From Syngnathus acus (lineage: Eukaryota > Chordata > Actinopteri > Syngnathiformes > Syngnathidae): 64,000 bases of DNA. The stretch lies in NCBI RefSeq assembly GCF_901709675.1, contig NC_051090.1:556842-620841 (forward strand), given 5' to 3'. Position 1 is the first letter of the stretch; each line of letters opens with the position of its first letter. Shown here in pieces: positions 1-45,043 of the stretch. A program made the position numbers and the translations under genes. The notes beneath the pieces are model-generated. The model searched no databases. It had not been told where the DNA came from and worked only from the letters and a program-made list of their open reading frames with translations.

Positions 1-1
1 C

Positions 2-136
2 GCAATGATTATTAAGACCTGTGATGAGGAGGCCGAAAGCAAAGACAGACATCATTGTATGAAGGAAGATGCAGCAACTGTTGACAAGAGTGGGACTGCC
101 AGGGCCAGTACAGAGACTGACGACACTTCACTTTGA
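2..136 (+). CDS. 3' end of a plus-strand gene, possibly znhit6 (partial)
   Basis: An open frame enters from the left edge and closes with TGA at 134-136, giving 44 C-terminal residues rich in acidic and polar side chains and ending in TETDDTSL. A poly(A) signal AATAAA follows 69 bases later, which makes this a credible last exon with a short 3' UTR. I do not recognise the protein from this tail. In human 1p22 the order is DDAH1, CCN1, ZNHIT6, with ZNHIT6 convergent to CCN1. The same relative orientation is seen here, so znhit6 (box C/D snoRNP assembly factor) is the leading guess by synteny only. The ATG at 5-7 is probably internal, because the gene extends beyond the window. Confidence 0.45.
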   Translation, partial: AMIIKTCDEEAESKDRHHCMKEDAATVDKSGTARASTETDDTSL

Positions 137-204
137 AAATCACTTTTAAGGCTAGGAAGTATAAGGCTGTGCAAATGTGTGTGTCTTTTTTTTATACTAA
201 AAGG

Positions 205-210
205 AATAAA
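205..210 (+). other. Poly(A) signal AATAAA of the left-edge gene
   Basis: Canonical AATAAA lying 69 bases after the stop codon of the partial plus-strand gene, at the usual position for a short 3' UTR. Confidence 0.55.
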
Positions 211-1473
211 CAATTGTCACGGTAAACAAAGTAGCATCTCAGTGGTTTATTTGCACATTTACCTTGAATGTTGACATTTGTTTTAATATGGATGCTACGT
301 TTGTTGCATTTAGCTACGAGTACGTTTGAACGGCCGCAAAAGTACCTTTGCACTCTTTCTCCACGCTAATGTCAGTTGAGTGTGACTGCAGCCCCATGAA
401 TGCAAATGATTCAGCTGGATGTGTTTTACAGCCAAAGCGAACGTCTTTTGACTGAATTGGTTGCTGTTGAAAGCCTGCGATGGCGCATTTTCCAGTCCCA
501 CGCAATGATCTCCCATCTGAGTTTCACCTCCCACTGCTACTTGTGAAAGAATTAGGGCCGTCCGCACAACATTGAAAGTTGCCTTTCAATTTGGAGTCTG
601 CTTGCTTGATCCCTATTTGAAGAATCCCCATTGTGCAATCTCCACGTGAGCGAGCGAGCGGCAAAAGCCGAAAAGCAAATGCCAGTGGGGTTCCAATGGC
701 AGCTCCACAACAACTGATGATGGATTGCATATTTTCGATTGTCTTGTCTCCCAAGTTGACATAATGCACGTTTCCCTTTCCAACCAGCAGGTGGGGCTTT
801 GATTGTGACTTGCACTCCAAAGAAATGCTCCTTTGCTGCCCTGAAGTTCCTTCAAAGTGAATAGCGATCGCCCGGCCCGGCCCGGCCCGCCCAAGTTATG
901 TGATCATGCCAAGTTGCATGCTGTAATGTCATTGAATTCTTCATCCTGCTTTAACCTCACATTACATAATGCCCCATGAACTTTGAATGCATTTGTCATG
1001 TCAACATTTTGAACTCAGGAGGTGAATGATGGGGTGATTTCGTCCGTCCGTCTGCCTGCCTGTGAAAAGTTCAGGGATTTTTTTCTTTTTCTGTGCGGAT
1101 GAGCAAAATGAAACGTTTTGCGTGGTTGAGCAGCCGAGGTTGTTTGAATGTTAAAAAGGTCTGCCCTCCCTGCTGCCCTTCTAGCTTAAGGAATGTTATG
1201 GATGATATAACATTGAAAAGAGTACATAACCGAGCGAGGTGTATTGTGTTAACAAGACGATTTGATTGCATGGCACTTTGCAAAGGGCTCTGATGAAAAT
1301 GTGCTTTGGGGAAGCAGCATGAAGGACAAGATCCTGACTCTGTTTTGAGTGGAAATGAAATGAGCGCTGCAGCTGCAGGGGGAGGCACACATCTCTGTGA
1401 TTAAGTCAACTTTCAAGTCTTTGAAGTGGGCACATCCTGCCTGCCTGTGCAGTGTGCGGCTCCCTCCGAGACA

Positions 1474-1634
<161 letters not shown>

Positions 1635-2032
1635 ACGCTCCGCCCCATTGAGAAGTTCCCCCAATCACATCCAAGAGTACGCGTTTAGACTTTGCAATTA
1701 GATGAGTCTAACGCTCCAAGGGACCGGGTGTTTGTATATTTTTAGCCCATCCTGGCAAAAGTGAACATGCTGCCGCCGCTGCTGCTGCTGTGCGTTACTT
1801 TCCAACATCTGAAGCCCATCAGGATGTCTGAGCCACTACTGCATTCCTGAGCCAATACCTGGATCAAAAAAGAAAAGCCGAAGCCATCGCTCTCACTGGC
1901 CCACTGCAGCTATCTAGCACCAGGTGCCAGCCAGGCCAAAACAGCAGCAATGACTTTTTGGTTGTTGTTGCCCGCCCCTTCCTTACGTAATGAGGGCCAT
2001 CAAAGTACCAAACTGATATTAAAGAATGGAAG

Positions 2033-2038
2033 GGCTGC

Positions 2039-2079
<41 letters not shown>

Positions 2080-2088
2080 ATGATGATG
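2033..2088. repeat. Compound (CTG)n(ATG)n trinucleotide repeat
   Basis: About nine CTG units run directly into nine ATG units. The poly-Ala/poly-Asp and poly-His/poly-Gln frames across it are not supported as genes. Confidence 0.9.
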
Positions 2089-2540
2089 CCACAGTGGCAA
2101 CATGCTCTTACGGTAGCTCCGAAACGTTTTGACCGCAACTAGGGGAGCCCTTGCACTATACTTGGCAAGAAGGGACATAGCCAATGAATTCAAGCGATGT
2201 CATTCTATAATGACATCAATTGTATTGAGAGCAGCCTTTAAGACTGGGCTCTTCTATACGACTCTATTTATGACAACTTTGGACCTAAGGCCTTCTCGCA
2301 GTGTTGCCCAGATGAAATAGAGAACTTGCTTCAGAATAGCATTCCAAAGCAATAGAAAGTCAGCATGCGAGTGAGCCTCTAAGGTGTTGTTATATAAGAC
2401 ACGACGGGCCCTACTCAGTGTCTGAGAATTTGTGGGATCTGCAAATTGATCTAACAGCAGCCGTTTCATTGGAAAATACTGTGTGTTGTGCTCCGAACGC
2501 AGCAAAATGACACTGTGTCATATTTCATAAATAAATCCAT

Positions 2541-2583
2541 TTTATTTGTAGCATATAAAATTAAATCATTTTTACAATTTATT
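2541..2583 (-). other. Candidate poly(A) signals of ccn1
   Basis: Two AATAAA hexamers on the minus strand (2578-2583 and 2541-2546), about 640-680 bases after the ccn1 stop. An ATTTATTTA AU-rich nonamer on the minus strand follows at 2528-2536. A 3' UTR of this length suits ccn1, an immediate-early gene whose mRNA is unstable. Which hexamer is used cannot be told from sequence. Confidence 0.45.
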
Positions 2584-3115
2584 CCAGTATGACTTAATAT
2601 CCAAATAAAGTAGCCATAAATAATAATATTAAAACCATTCATCCATCCATCCATCCATCCTTTGACATGTTTCGTTTTGTCTCTTTTCATTCACTAGCTG
2701 CCACAAAACATGAACGATAATGCCCACGCCAGGAAGTCATGCGACCGACTGACCGCACACTCCATAAGGTGAGAGGTTACGCTGTGGGACGGTACGCAAA
2801 TGGATGTTTGCATACGTATGCACCCGCGCGCACCGCACCGGTCTACAGTCTTGGCCATGTCAGATGTTACAGATCAAAATATACACACAGTGAAATGATA
2901 TCAGCAAATAACATGAATGTACAAATGTTAATTACATTTTGCTCCATAACGAAGCCAGCATGGATGCTCCCTTAATATGAAGCGATTGTTAGAGTGCTGA
3001 TGTCGTCACAGCAAACAGTGCACTTCCAAAAGTCCTCCCTCCCTCCCTCCCTCCTCATGTAAGTCCACAATTCCTTGGGAATTTAGTTACAACAAGAAGC
3101 TAGTAGATTGGTGCC

Positions 3116-3181
3116 ACCCCTGCCCTGCCCTGCCCTGCCCTGCCCTGCCCTGCCCTGCCCTGCCCTGCCCTGCCCTGCCTG
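3116..3181. repeat. (TGCCC)n pentanucleotide repeat in the ccn1 3' UTR
   Basis: Twelve near-perfect TGCCC units, which read GGGCA in the ccn1 mRNA and begin 45 bases after the stop codon. A shorter (CCCT)n run lies at 3038-3053 in the same UTR. Confidence 0.9.
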
Positions 3182-3225
3182 CATTCATCTGGACTTGGGG
3201 CTTGAGCGAGCAAAGTCTTCACCAA

Positions 3226-4784
3226 TCAGTCTTTGAACTTGTGGATATCATTGGAGAGGCGGTAGAAAGGGTAGGAGGCTTCGTTTGCACGCGGGCAGTC
3301 GTAGGTGCACTTGCAGGACTCGATCATCATGATGTTCTTGTTGAAGGTCTCGCCGTCCTCGCAGCGGAACTTGACCCGGATGGGCTGGTGTCGTGAGGGC
3401 TGCAGCAGCGACCGTCCACGCACGCTCCGCAGTACTTGGGTCGGTACTTCTTCAAGCTGGAGCGCCGGCGTAGGTGAACTTGACTGGCTGGCTGGACTTT
3501 TGTGGTTCTGCTGCATTTCTTTCCTTCTGCAAACGATGAACACAGCAGGGCGTTAGCCGGGAGGTGCTGAGGTGGTCTGCGGTGGGAGGGTGGCCGCAGC
3601 TTACCTTGAGACTAGAGTAAGGTGACTGGGTGCACGGTCGCACTTCACAGATTCGAGTCTCCTTGACCAGCTTGCACTCGTCGTTGTTGTTGTTGGTGAC
3701 TCTGGTGGAGATGCCTGTTCCGCAGCTCTTTGAGCACTGGGACCAGGGTGTGGTTTGGATGATGCACTTCTGCCTGTCAAACATCTGAATGTCCGCTTGT
3801 GGCCTGTAGGCTGTTTCGGAAGGACAACAAACGTCACAGACGTTAGCAGCAACCTCGACTCGACTCGGACCTTTTGAGAACGTTCCGTCGAGAGCTCCTT
3901 TTCTTACCAGCTAGCGACTTGAGTCCCCCCTTGACGATTGCAATCAGCTCGTTTCTCTTGGTGAGGTCTCTTTCCAGTTCATCGGCCGTCTTGTCTTTGC
4001 CAAAGATCTTCTCCAAAATGTCTGCTGCGTCCTTGCCGTCGTCGCACAGCCACTCTTCGCAGCACTGGCCCGCTACCTTGACCAGCCTTGGGTTGGCACA
4101 GCCCAGATTGGGCAAAGAGAGCTCTTGAGGGCACAGCGGGACGCAGCCCACGGCACCGTCGATGCATGTGCACTGGTGTTTACAGTTGGGCTGGAAGCTC
4201 TCTCCGTTTTGGTAGATCCTGCTGTTGTACTCGCAAGGTCTGCCCTCTAACTTGGCTGCAAGGGAGACAAGAAAAAGAGGAATGTCACTCTTGCCTCGCT
4301 TGCGCTTTGAGGTTGCCGCGGTGCTCCGAGCGGATTGCCGGCGGCGGGCAGGCGGCGGGCAGGCGGCGGGCAGGCGGCGGGCAGGCATCAACCCCCCCCC
4401 CCCCCGGGTTTGCTCCATACCTCGGCAGATGCCACGAGTGGTAGCGGCGGCAAAGGTGGCCCCAAAGTTACACTCCAGCCCCTTGGTGTGGTCGCAGGGC
4501 TCGGTGAGGCTGCAATCCTCATTCAGCTGCCTGGCGCAAACTTTGCAGCAAGCGCAACCGTCCAGGATCACGCTGACACCCGGTGCGCACTTGGGCATCT
4601 CCAGTGGGACACTCGCACACGGATGAGCAAGAGGAGAACACCTGGACATAGCAAAAGAAGACCATGACTTACCATCTCCCCTTGAAAAACGGCGCTCACT
4701 CGAAATGAAATGAGGTGAAACGAACACGACGAACTCACCGAGTCGATGCTCCCCAGAATGGTAACGGCTAGAAAAATCAATCAT
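3226..4784 (-). CDS. ccn1: CCN1 / CYR61 matricellular protein, five exons, with several frameshifting indels
   Basis: Secreted integrin- and heparan-binding protein, a target of SRF and YAP signalling. Exons on the minus strand are: 4739-4784 signal peptide; 4421-4641 IGFBP domain (cysteine-rich, [12 protein letters not shown]); 3908-4255 VWC domain ([14 protein letters not shown], identical to human); 3605-3810 TSP1 domain ([16 protein letters not shown]); 3226-3526 CT cystine knot ending in [12 protein letters not shown]. Splice sites are canonical and intron phases fit. The assembled frame does not stay open. It needs one extra base removed near the start codon and one in exon 2 (TGTCCC before ACTGGAG). 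Exon 5 needs four corrections, three missing bases and one extra. Between the breaks the protein is strongly conserved with no premature substitution stops, so assembly error is likelier than a true pseudogene. Exon 4 carries an in-frame (AAC)n run giving NNNN. The exact start codon (4784 or 4790) is uncertain because of the indel. Confidence 0.9.
4341..4405. repeat. 11-base GC-rich minisatellite followed by poly-C in ccn1 intron 2
   Basis: About four copies of GGCGGGCAGGC end near 4386, and a C15 homopolymer then runs to about 4405, close to the exon 2 donor. Such sequence is hard to read accurately and may be relevant to the indels in ccn1. Confidence 0.85.
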
Positions 4785-4960
4785 CGTCATCCTTGGAAAA
4801 GTTCGAGCAAACGGAATCCTTTGACCAAAACGTGTGGCGTCGGACGTGAAGTATTCCCTCTTGCTGTCTTTGTTGTGTTGGCTTCTCTCTGGAGGTCCGA
4901 GCTGGTCTTAGTCAAGCTCTCAGTGTAGTCTGCTGGGCTCAGGGCGCCCTCCCTCCCGGC

Positions 4961-4967
4961 TTATATA
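4961..4967 (-). promoter_or_regulatory. TATA box of ccn1
   Basis: The minus strand reads TATATAAG about 177 bases upstream of the ccn1 start codon, followed by GC-rich sequence. Vertebrate ccn1 genes have TATA promoters, so this is the expected core element, with a start site near 4930-4937 inferred. Confidence 0.7.
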
Positions 4968-5027
4968 CTCTATGGGAAGCTGACGTAGTCCCCGGGCTGC
5001 CTGCTGAACTGTTCCCAAAGTATGCCA

Positions 5028-5033
5028 GGAATG
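5028..5033. promoter_or_regulatory. TEAD-type site (GGAATG) upstream of ccn1
   Basis: GGAATG about 60 bases upstream of the TATA box. A second copy, in CATTCC orientation, lies at 5622-5627. CCN1 is a standard YAP-TEAD target in vertebrates. The hexamer is short, so function is inferred from position. Confidence 0.35.
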
Positions 5034-5361
5034 TTTCTCGGCCTTTTTCCATCCAAGACCCAAGCTCCGCCCTGTCTAAACCGTGGGCTTTTTTTCTCTT
5101 TCTCTCACTCTCAAATGGATCCCCCCCCCCCCAGTCTTGCCCATAAGAACGAGCTTTTCCCTCTCATATTTTCCCTTCTTCTTGATCAAACTCCTTTTCC
5201 ATATTGTTTTGATCCAAAGCAACCTTTAGCTGCTTGCCAGACGTTAGAGTTGGGTCCTTTGGTGAAAGTTCCTTTTTCATCCCGTGTATGGAAGTGTACC
5301 GCGAAAATGTTTGAGTTTTGCTCTCTCCTATCTCCTATCAACACTGTCAATGCCATTGTCC

Positions 5362-5369
5362 TGACGTCA
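5362..5369. promoter_or_regulatory. CRE palindrome TGACGTCA upstream of ccn1
   Basis: A perfect cAMP response element about 400 bases upstream of the ccn1 TATA box. It is consistent with immediate-early control of ccn1 by CREB/ATF factors. Confidence 0.5.
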
Positions 5370-5541
5370 TTTGGACAAGCACTATTGTTTGCTCAACGTT
5401 TCCGTTCCTGTGGAAAGGGTTGACAAAAGCAGCATCACAATCTATTTGTGTCTCTCCGGTGCCTTTCTTCAGCCGAGTTAAGCGCTTCCAGATGCAGCGC
5501 CCGCCCGCCGCATCCAACACAACGCAGACGTAACTCTCTTA

Positions 5542-5551
5542 CCATATTTGG
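5542..5551. promoter_or_regulatory. CArG box (serum response element) upstream of ccn1
   Basis: CCATATTTGG is a perfect CC(A/T)6GG match about 580 bases upstream of the ccn1 TATA box. Mouse and human CCN1 are induced by SRF through an upstream CArG box, so this is a good candidate for the fish counterpart. Confidence 0.55.
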
Positions 5552-7643
5552 TATGGCACTTGCCTACATTATGAACATCTTCTCCCCTTCTTTGGCAGGC
5601 AGGCAGGCAGAGCCCACGGTGCATTCCTGGCCGCTTAAAGGCTGCTTAAATATGCTCTTTGTGCAGGGAAATTGCCGAGCATTCATTGCTCGGGGCAACT
5701 TTAGAACTTTTCACGCCATCTGTCTGTCACATTTCGGAGGGAGAGAGAGAGAGAGAGGGAGAGAAAAAGTCCCTTTAGCGCTCCTCCGATTTTCCGCAAC
5801 AATTGGATTTGGATTCCAACTCATTTCATAAGCATCATTAAATTGGATAGAAACGCGGAAAAACACGAATTGCTGTATGGTGCTGAGTGCGATCATTTTC
5901 CAAATGCTGACTGGACTTCTGTCGTTGTAGGCGCACGTCTGTCTTCCGGACACTAGATGGGGACATTTAGGAGGATGATCATTGTTTACGACGTCATTTG
6001 GCATCCTTTTTCTTTTATTGTGACAAACAGATTGGCAAACGGTGTGGTGCCGCAAGTACTTGGACTGGAGATGCGCGCGCGGGTGCGTGCGTGTGTGAGG
6101 AGACGATCCGGACCGGCTGGGAGGGAGGTGTCAATGTTTGCACATGCTCGTGGGTTCCTTGTGCAGAGTTCGACACAAATGACTATCCCTGGGCTGTATA
6201 ATAGCATTCTCTGTTCACACACAGTCTGACTTAGCATGTGCTTGTTCTTGGGGATGGGCAATTGCGTAATGATGGAATATCTGAGCTCTAAATCGAGTCC
6301 AGGTCAAGTGATGAAGACCAGAAACATTTCCTATTCTGTGACACAAATAACCTGCATTATTTTTGTGCCACAGCTGATTTCCACAAATTCATGTAATGCC
6401 AGAACAGTATGAGGCTTTTCCTTCATTCCTCAGTGTGAAGAAAAAAAAAATCCAGGTGCTTGTGCCGCATCTTTCAATGATGGGAGAAAAAGAAAAAAAC
6501 GAAAAAAGAGTTTAAGTGTGTGTGTGTGTTGCAGGTGTTTGTGTCAGGACGGGCTTTGCTTGGTGAGTTTGGCTTGAGTGGGGTGGGGGGTGGGGGGATA
6601 AGGAATGTGGGGCTCCTGGAATGTTTCAAGCACTTGGAGATAATTGAGGGAACCTGGAAGAAGAAAAGACAAACCAAGGTCCTGCAGTGGAAGAATGTGC
6701 TTCTGAAGAAACATTCCGTGGATGCAGAGCGCTTGCTTCACTGAGCCCAAAACCTGCCTCAGATGATACAAGTGGGAATGCTTTTCTTCCAACATGCCCA
6801 TACTGTATTTCTTTGCTTTGCAGAACACCCCACATACTGCAGGACAGCAAGTGTTTTTGAACAATGATGTTTTAGTACGCATCATCTCGTAATAACGTCA
6901 CAAATGATTGTTAGTTGCATCGTTTGGTTCTCAGTTCAAATGACTGTTGGATCTTTTAAGGCAAAAGTCCTCACATGCACCCTGTGATTAAGAAGTACAC
7001 ACATTAAAAAGAAGCACCGCTACATCTCCTGAACTGAAGAAGTTGGCCTAAAGGTTAAAGAAATCATCTCAAAGATCCTATTCATTACGAACTCCCTGAA
7101 CTGGTAGCGAGCCAATTGCACGAACAGCAGCTTAAGCTGTTCTCAAATGTGTGATGTGACAGTTATTATTCTTATTCTTTTTTACTGAGCCATGTCATCG
7201 ATATCTGGATGTCATTTGCATGCATGACTTTTTACTAAGGCTGGCTCGACGAAACGGAATACTGCTTATTCGAGGCTATTTTCAGGTGCAGTTCTGTCGG
7301 AAGCTGGAGCCGTGGAAGCAGCTGTCACTTGCTGGACTCAACGCCTCTTTCTCTCACACGTGACGCTTGCTTGTGGCGCGGCGCGGCGAGGCGAGGCGAG
7401 GCGACCCACCCGCCGGGAGGCTTGAGCGCGGCTGGCTCACTGACACTCAATGAAGCTGCATGCCGTCGGGCTGTCAATTAAGAATTAAGGCCAACGTGGT
7501 GGTCAATCAGGAATCCGGGCTCCATTGTGTGACGGTGCTCACTGATTGGTCTCTGCAAGCTTTGATTGCTCCCCAGCCCACCCCAAAGCCAGCCAGCCAG
7601 CCAGCCAGCCAGCCACCCCCCTTTAGTTGAGCGCATCAAGTGA

Positions 7644-27474
<19,831 letters not shown>

Positions 27475-29033
27475 ACACAGTCTCTGTTGGGGAAACTCAC
27501 TGGATAAGCAGATGTAGTGTGGAGAAGAATATGGGCAGATCCATTCTCTTGATTTATACATGAACCTTCCTTTCAATTTATTGATGAATCAAAGAGTACC
27601 TAACAGAATATGTTTCAGGTTGTTGAAGTCGAGCCTCGACTAAGGTGCAACTATTTTAGTCATTGGCTTTCTTCATGTTCAAATCCAGTTAGTATTAGGG
27701 AGGACTGAGATACTAACTTTGCTCTAGTAAATGACAGTTTGCGAGCGATGTATTTGACAATTTGTACGTTAAAGGCCGACCCGTTTGCTCTGCGCTGCCT
27801 CTCGGCACGACTGCGAGCCGAGCCGAGCCGAGCTGAGGAAATGACATCAGGAGGTGCTGCTTGCGTATGGGCAAGCAGGCAGTGATGAAGCATGGAAAGA
27901 ATTTGGTTTGTTCTGTTCAGAGGAAAGGCTTGCGACGCCAGTAAACACTAACTCAAAGTCTTCAGCTTCATCTTCCTCTCCGTGCTGTTGACTCAGACAG
28001 CTTTATGTTCCGAACGTGATTCTGGTTCGATCAAGTAGTCATTGTCCCGGCAACAGCTGGCAAAAGGCCGGCCGGATGAAAGCATCATAGCAGCGCGAGT
28101 CATTTGCAAATTGTGAGAGCATTTGCCCAGTGGGGGATCAACTTTTATGGTCCTGGATAATTCGTTGGTCTGAAATTGCTGTTCCGTACCTCCTCACTGT
28201 CATAGCCTTTCTTTCCCTACTGATTCAAATCAAAGGCTTTTTGTTGTTGCTCTTTCTTTCCATTGGTCACTGTACACAATGAGGTAATAACCATTTCATC
28301 TGTGGATTTTTTTCATTGTCTTTTCTTTTCTTTGGTGATTCATTTCACTGAATTTACTGCACTGGTTAACCATCTGCTGATTCTTTGTTGTGATTGTCTC
28401 TGTTAATCTCACATCATTTGCTTCAGAGTAGTATGGGATTGCTATTTTAGTAAGTGAAAATACTCTTCCGTCTAATTTACATAATAAAGTTAGCATTCAA
28501 CTGATCTTTCTGAACTATGAATACAGTTACTCCCTATTGTTACTGTAGTAGAGAAGTTGACGTCATATAGTATATATTTTTATTTGTTTGGTTTGTCAGC
28601 GTCGACCAATATTGAGGACACCAAATGAATCCAAGAAATGTATCCAATTGACAGTAAATCTACTGCCCCATCTAGCGGCAATAAAATGCAAACTGCAGAA
28701 ATGTGTCAGGGGAGCACTAGTTGGCATTAATAATGGGTCAGTCAAATTAATTGACTGCACGCACAATGGGGAAGTTTTTAATGCGGTGGGGGGAGCAAGG
28801 TCAATTCCACGTAAACTTTAAGTTAGAGTTGAATATTTCAACCGTTTGTCCACATTTTAATAGTTAAACTAAATGCAAACGATGAAACAGCATCAGTGGC
28901 AACTAATAGTAATCATCTAATACTACTAATAAAATAACAAACATACATTGATATTCAAAACCCTCAAACTATTTTGTTTGCCTTTAATATAAAACTCTAT
29001 GCAATGAGTCACTTCAAAAGCACAATTGGTACG
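27475..29033. other. ddah1 3' flank and intergenic region before mpl
   Basis: ddah1 and mpl are convergent. AATAAA hexamers on the plus strand at 28483-28488 and 28680-28685 are candidate ddah1 poly(A) signals, implying a 3' UTR of about 1 kb. The remainder is AT-rich and shows no exon. This is also where the 1p22-like and 1p34-like synteny blocks meet. Confidence 0.5.
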
Positions 29034-29053
29034 TTTATTTACAAAAGTTTATT
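29034..29053 (-). other. Candidate poly(A) signals of mpl
   Basis: Two AATAAA hexamers on the minus strand, 29048-29053 and 29034-29039, about 350 bases after the mpl stop codon. Confidence 0.5.
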
Positions 29054-29230
29054 TTCATCTCAGATTTATGTCACTTTCTAAATAGTTTTAATCATTTTCC
29101 ATAAGCGTTAGAGTATTTAGCAAAATCAGCCGTTGTTTTGCAATCAGCGAGCTCCCTCTAGCGGCTACAAAATCACATGATTTACGCATAGAAGGCCAAC
29201 AATCACACAGCAGGACCACTGTCTGATCCT

Positions 29231-29373
29231 TTATGGAGGGAACCCATGCAGGCAGGCAGGCAGGCACGGGAAGAACATGCAAACTCCAAGCAAGAAGGCC
29301 TGGACATCTGCACTGGAAGAGAGACATGCGAACCAGTCGCCCACCGTGCCGTGCCGTGCCGTGCCGTGCCGCA
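29231..29373 (-). mobile_element. SINE-like head fragment, minus orientation, with (GGCAC)n expansion
   Basis: On the minus strand it reads GGCACGGTGGGCGACTGGTT, then GGAGTTTGCATGTTCTTCCC, the same family as the copies at 12130 and 49291. A run of five GCCGT units at about 29347-29372 marks its 5' end. It lies in the predicted mpl 3' UTR. Confidence 0.55.
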
Positions 29374-29401
29374 GCTTGGCTTCTTATGCATCGCCAGGAA
29401 T

Positions 29402-33863
<4,462 letters not shown>

Positions 33864-35262
33864 GTTGAATTGCGGTACTTTGCATTATCTGCCACCCGAC
33901 AATAAAACGCGCAAATGCATATGTGTGTTTGTTGTCATGTCAAGGGTATTTTGACTCGGTGAGGATGGGGGGGGGCTAGGGTTAGGGGGCTGATCTAATG
34001 TGACAAGGAAGTGCGTGTTGCTGAACATGATGCTGCTTGATGCCTTATGATAATGTACCGCTTTGCTCAAATCAAATGTAAATAAAGACACGTGTAGCTT
34101 TGTCAACATGATCTACGTACGTATCCGTTAGTTTTGGACTTTAGTGTTTCACAGGAGAGACACGAATCCCTTGCTTGCTTGTTATTGTTGAGCAGTGGCC
34201 TTTGCGGAAGTCATCAGGAAGGCCATTTTTGACAGACGCTTCCGACGTAGTCGTTTGTTTATGGAGAAAGGAACCTCAATGACATATCAGCTTTACGCAA
34301 CAGAGGAGATAAGTGACTCTCCATAGAAACTGTGAAAAATAAACTCGTACAAGATAAAAAAACAACAACTTGTGTTTGATAATACATTGGGATTGCAGGG
34401 CACTTTACTGAGTATTCACAGGTAAAAAACAAAACAGCGAAACTTTGAACTAAAGCATAATCTCATTCCAGTTATGTAACGTACATAACATTCCAAAAAG
34501 ATGTACAATTGGTATAGGGAAAAAGGTATATTGTGTTACACAAAGCAATCAAATGAAAAAATCAAACACAAACAGGTTTGATCATTGAACAAAAAGTAAA
34601 AGGTGAGTTCTGTAACGTATGCAAGATTCCAAACAGTGACCTGTATTGCAGTTTGTAGGTGAAGAAAGAAATGACCAAAAACAGACAGTAAAAAATTGTT
34701 TTGCAACACGCCATCCAACACTTAGACAGCGATGAGTGCATTTGTGTTGACTGCAATTACATTCAGTCTATCCATGTTTTTGATAAGAAACAGTGTACTG
34801 TACAGTAGTTGACATGGCAGTGAATGGTGTTAAGTGCTACATTGTAGGTTTGAGAGCTGCAATGATTGTCTGCTTCTTTGAGAGCAAATAAGGTCCAGCA
34901 TGAGCACCCCACAGACCCTGTGGTGTAACAGCAAGCCACATAGTGTAACTCCGTAACCTTTGACACCAGGTCAAAAGTGGAACATCTCCAACAAGAAAAA
35001 GCCCAAAGCTTCCCAAAACCATGGCTCGCTGGTGATTTCTTCCATCCGAGGCCACGCTCCGCACCACAGCTGCTACGGCCTCGGTCGGATAGCGACACAG
35101 TGTCCTTTCACAGTCTTCCATCTACAACTGGGTGCTTTTGAGAGAGCGTCTGCTTCTCCTGTCTCTGCGGTGAGCAGCGGGCAGGTGGCAGTAACGTGGT
35201 GACAATCTTTTGGGCTTCTTCTTGAGGTGATGTGGCATGCCAGGGCCTGGGGGGGCTGGTAG
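33864..35262. other. mpl promoter region and tie1 3' flank
   Basis: mpl and tie1 are in tandem, so this stretch carries the tie1 3' UTR and the mpl promoter. I do not see a clear AATAAA for tie1 on the minus strand. No exon is supported. A G-rich stretch with TAGGGTTAGGG occurs near 33966-33987. Confidence 0.5.

Positions 35263-45043
<9,781 letters not shown>

Noticed and set aside
1864-2193. Frames with poly-His/poly-Gln or poly-Ala/poly-Asp
   Set aside because: They result from the compound (CTG)n(ATG)n repeat, with no flanking conserved sequence.
2254-2505. An 83 aa minus-strand open frame downstream of ccn1
   Set aside because: It shows no recognisable family, lies beyond the likely ccn1 poly(A) site, and has no splice partner.
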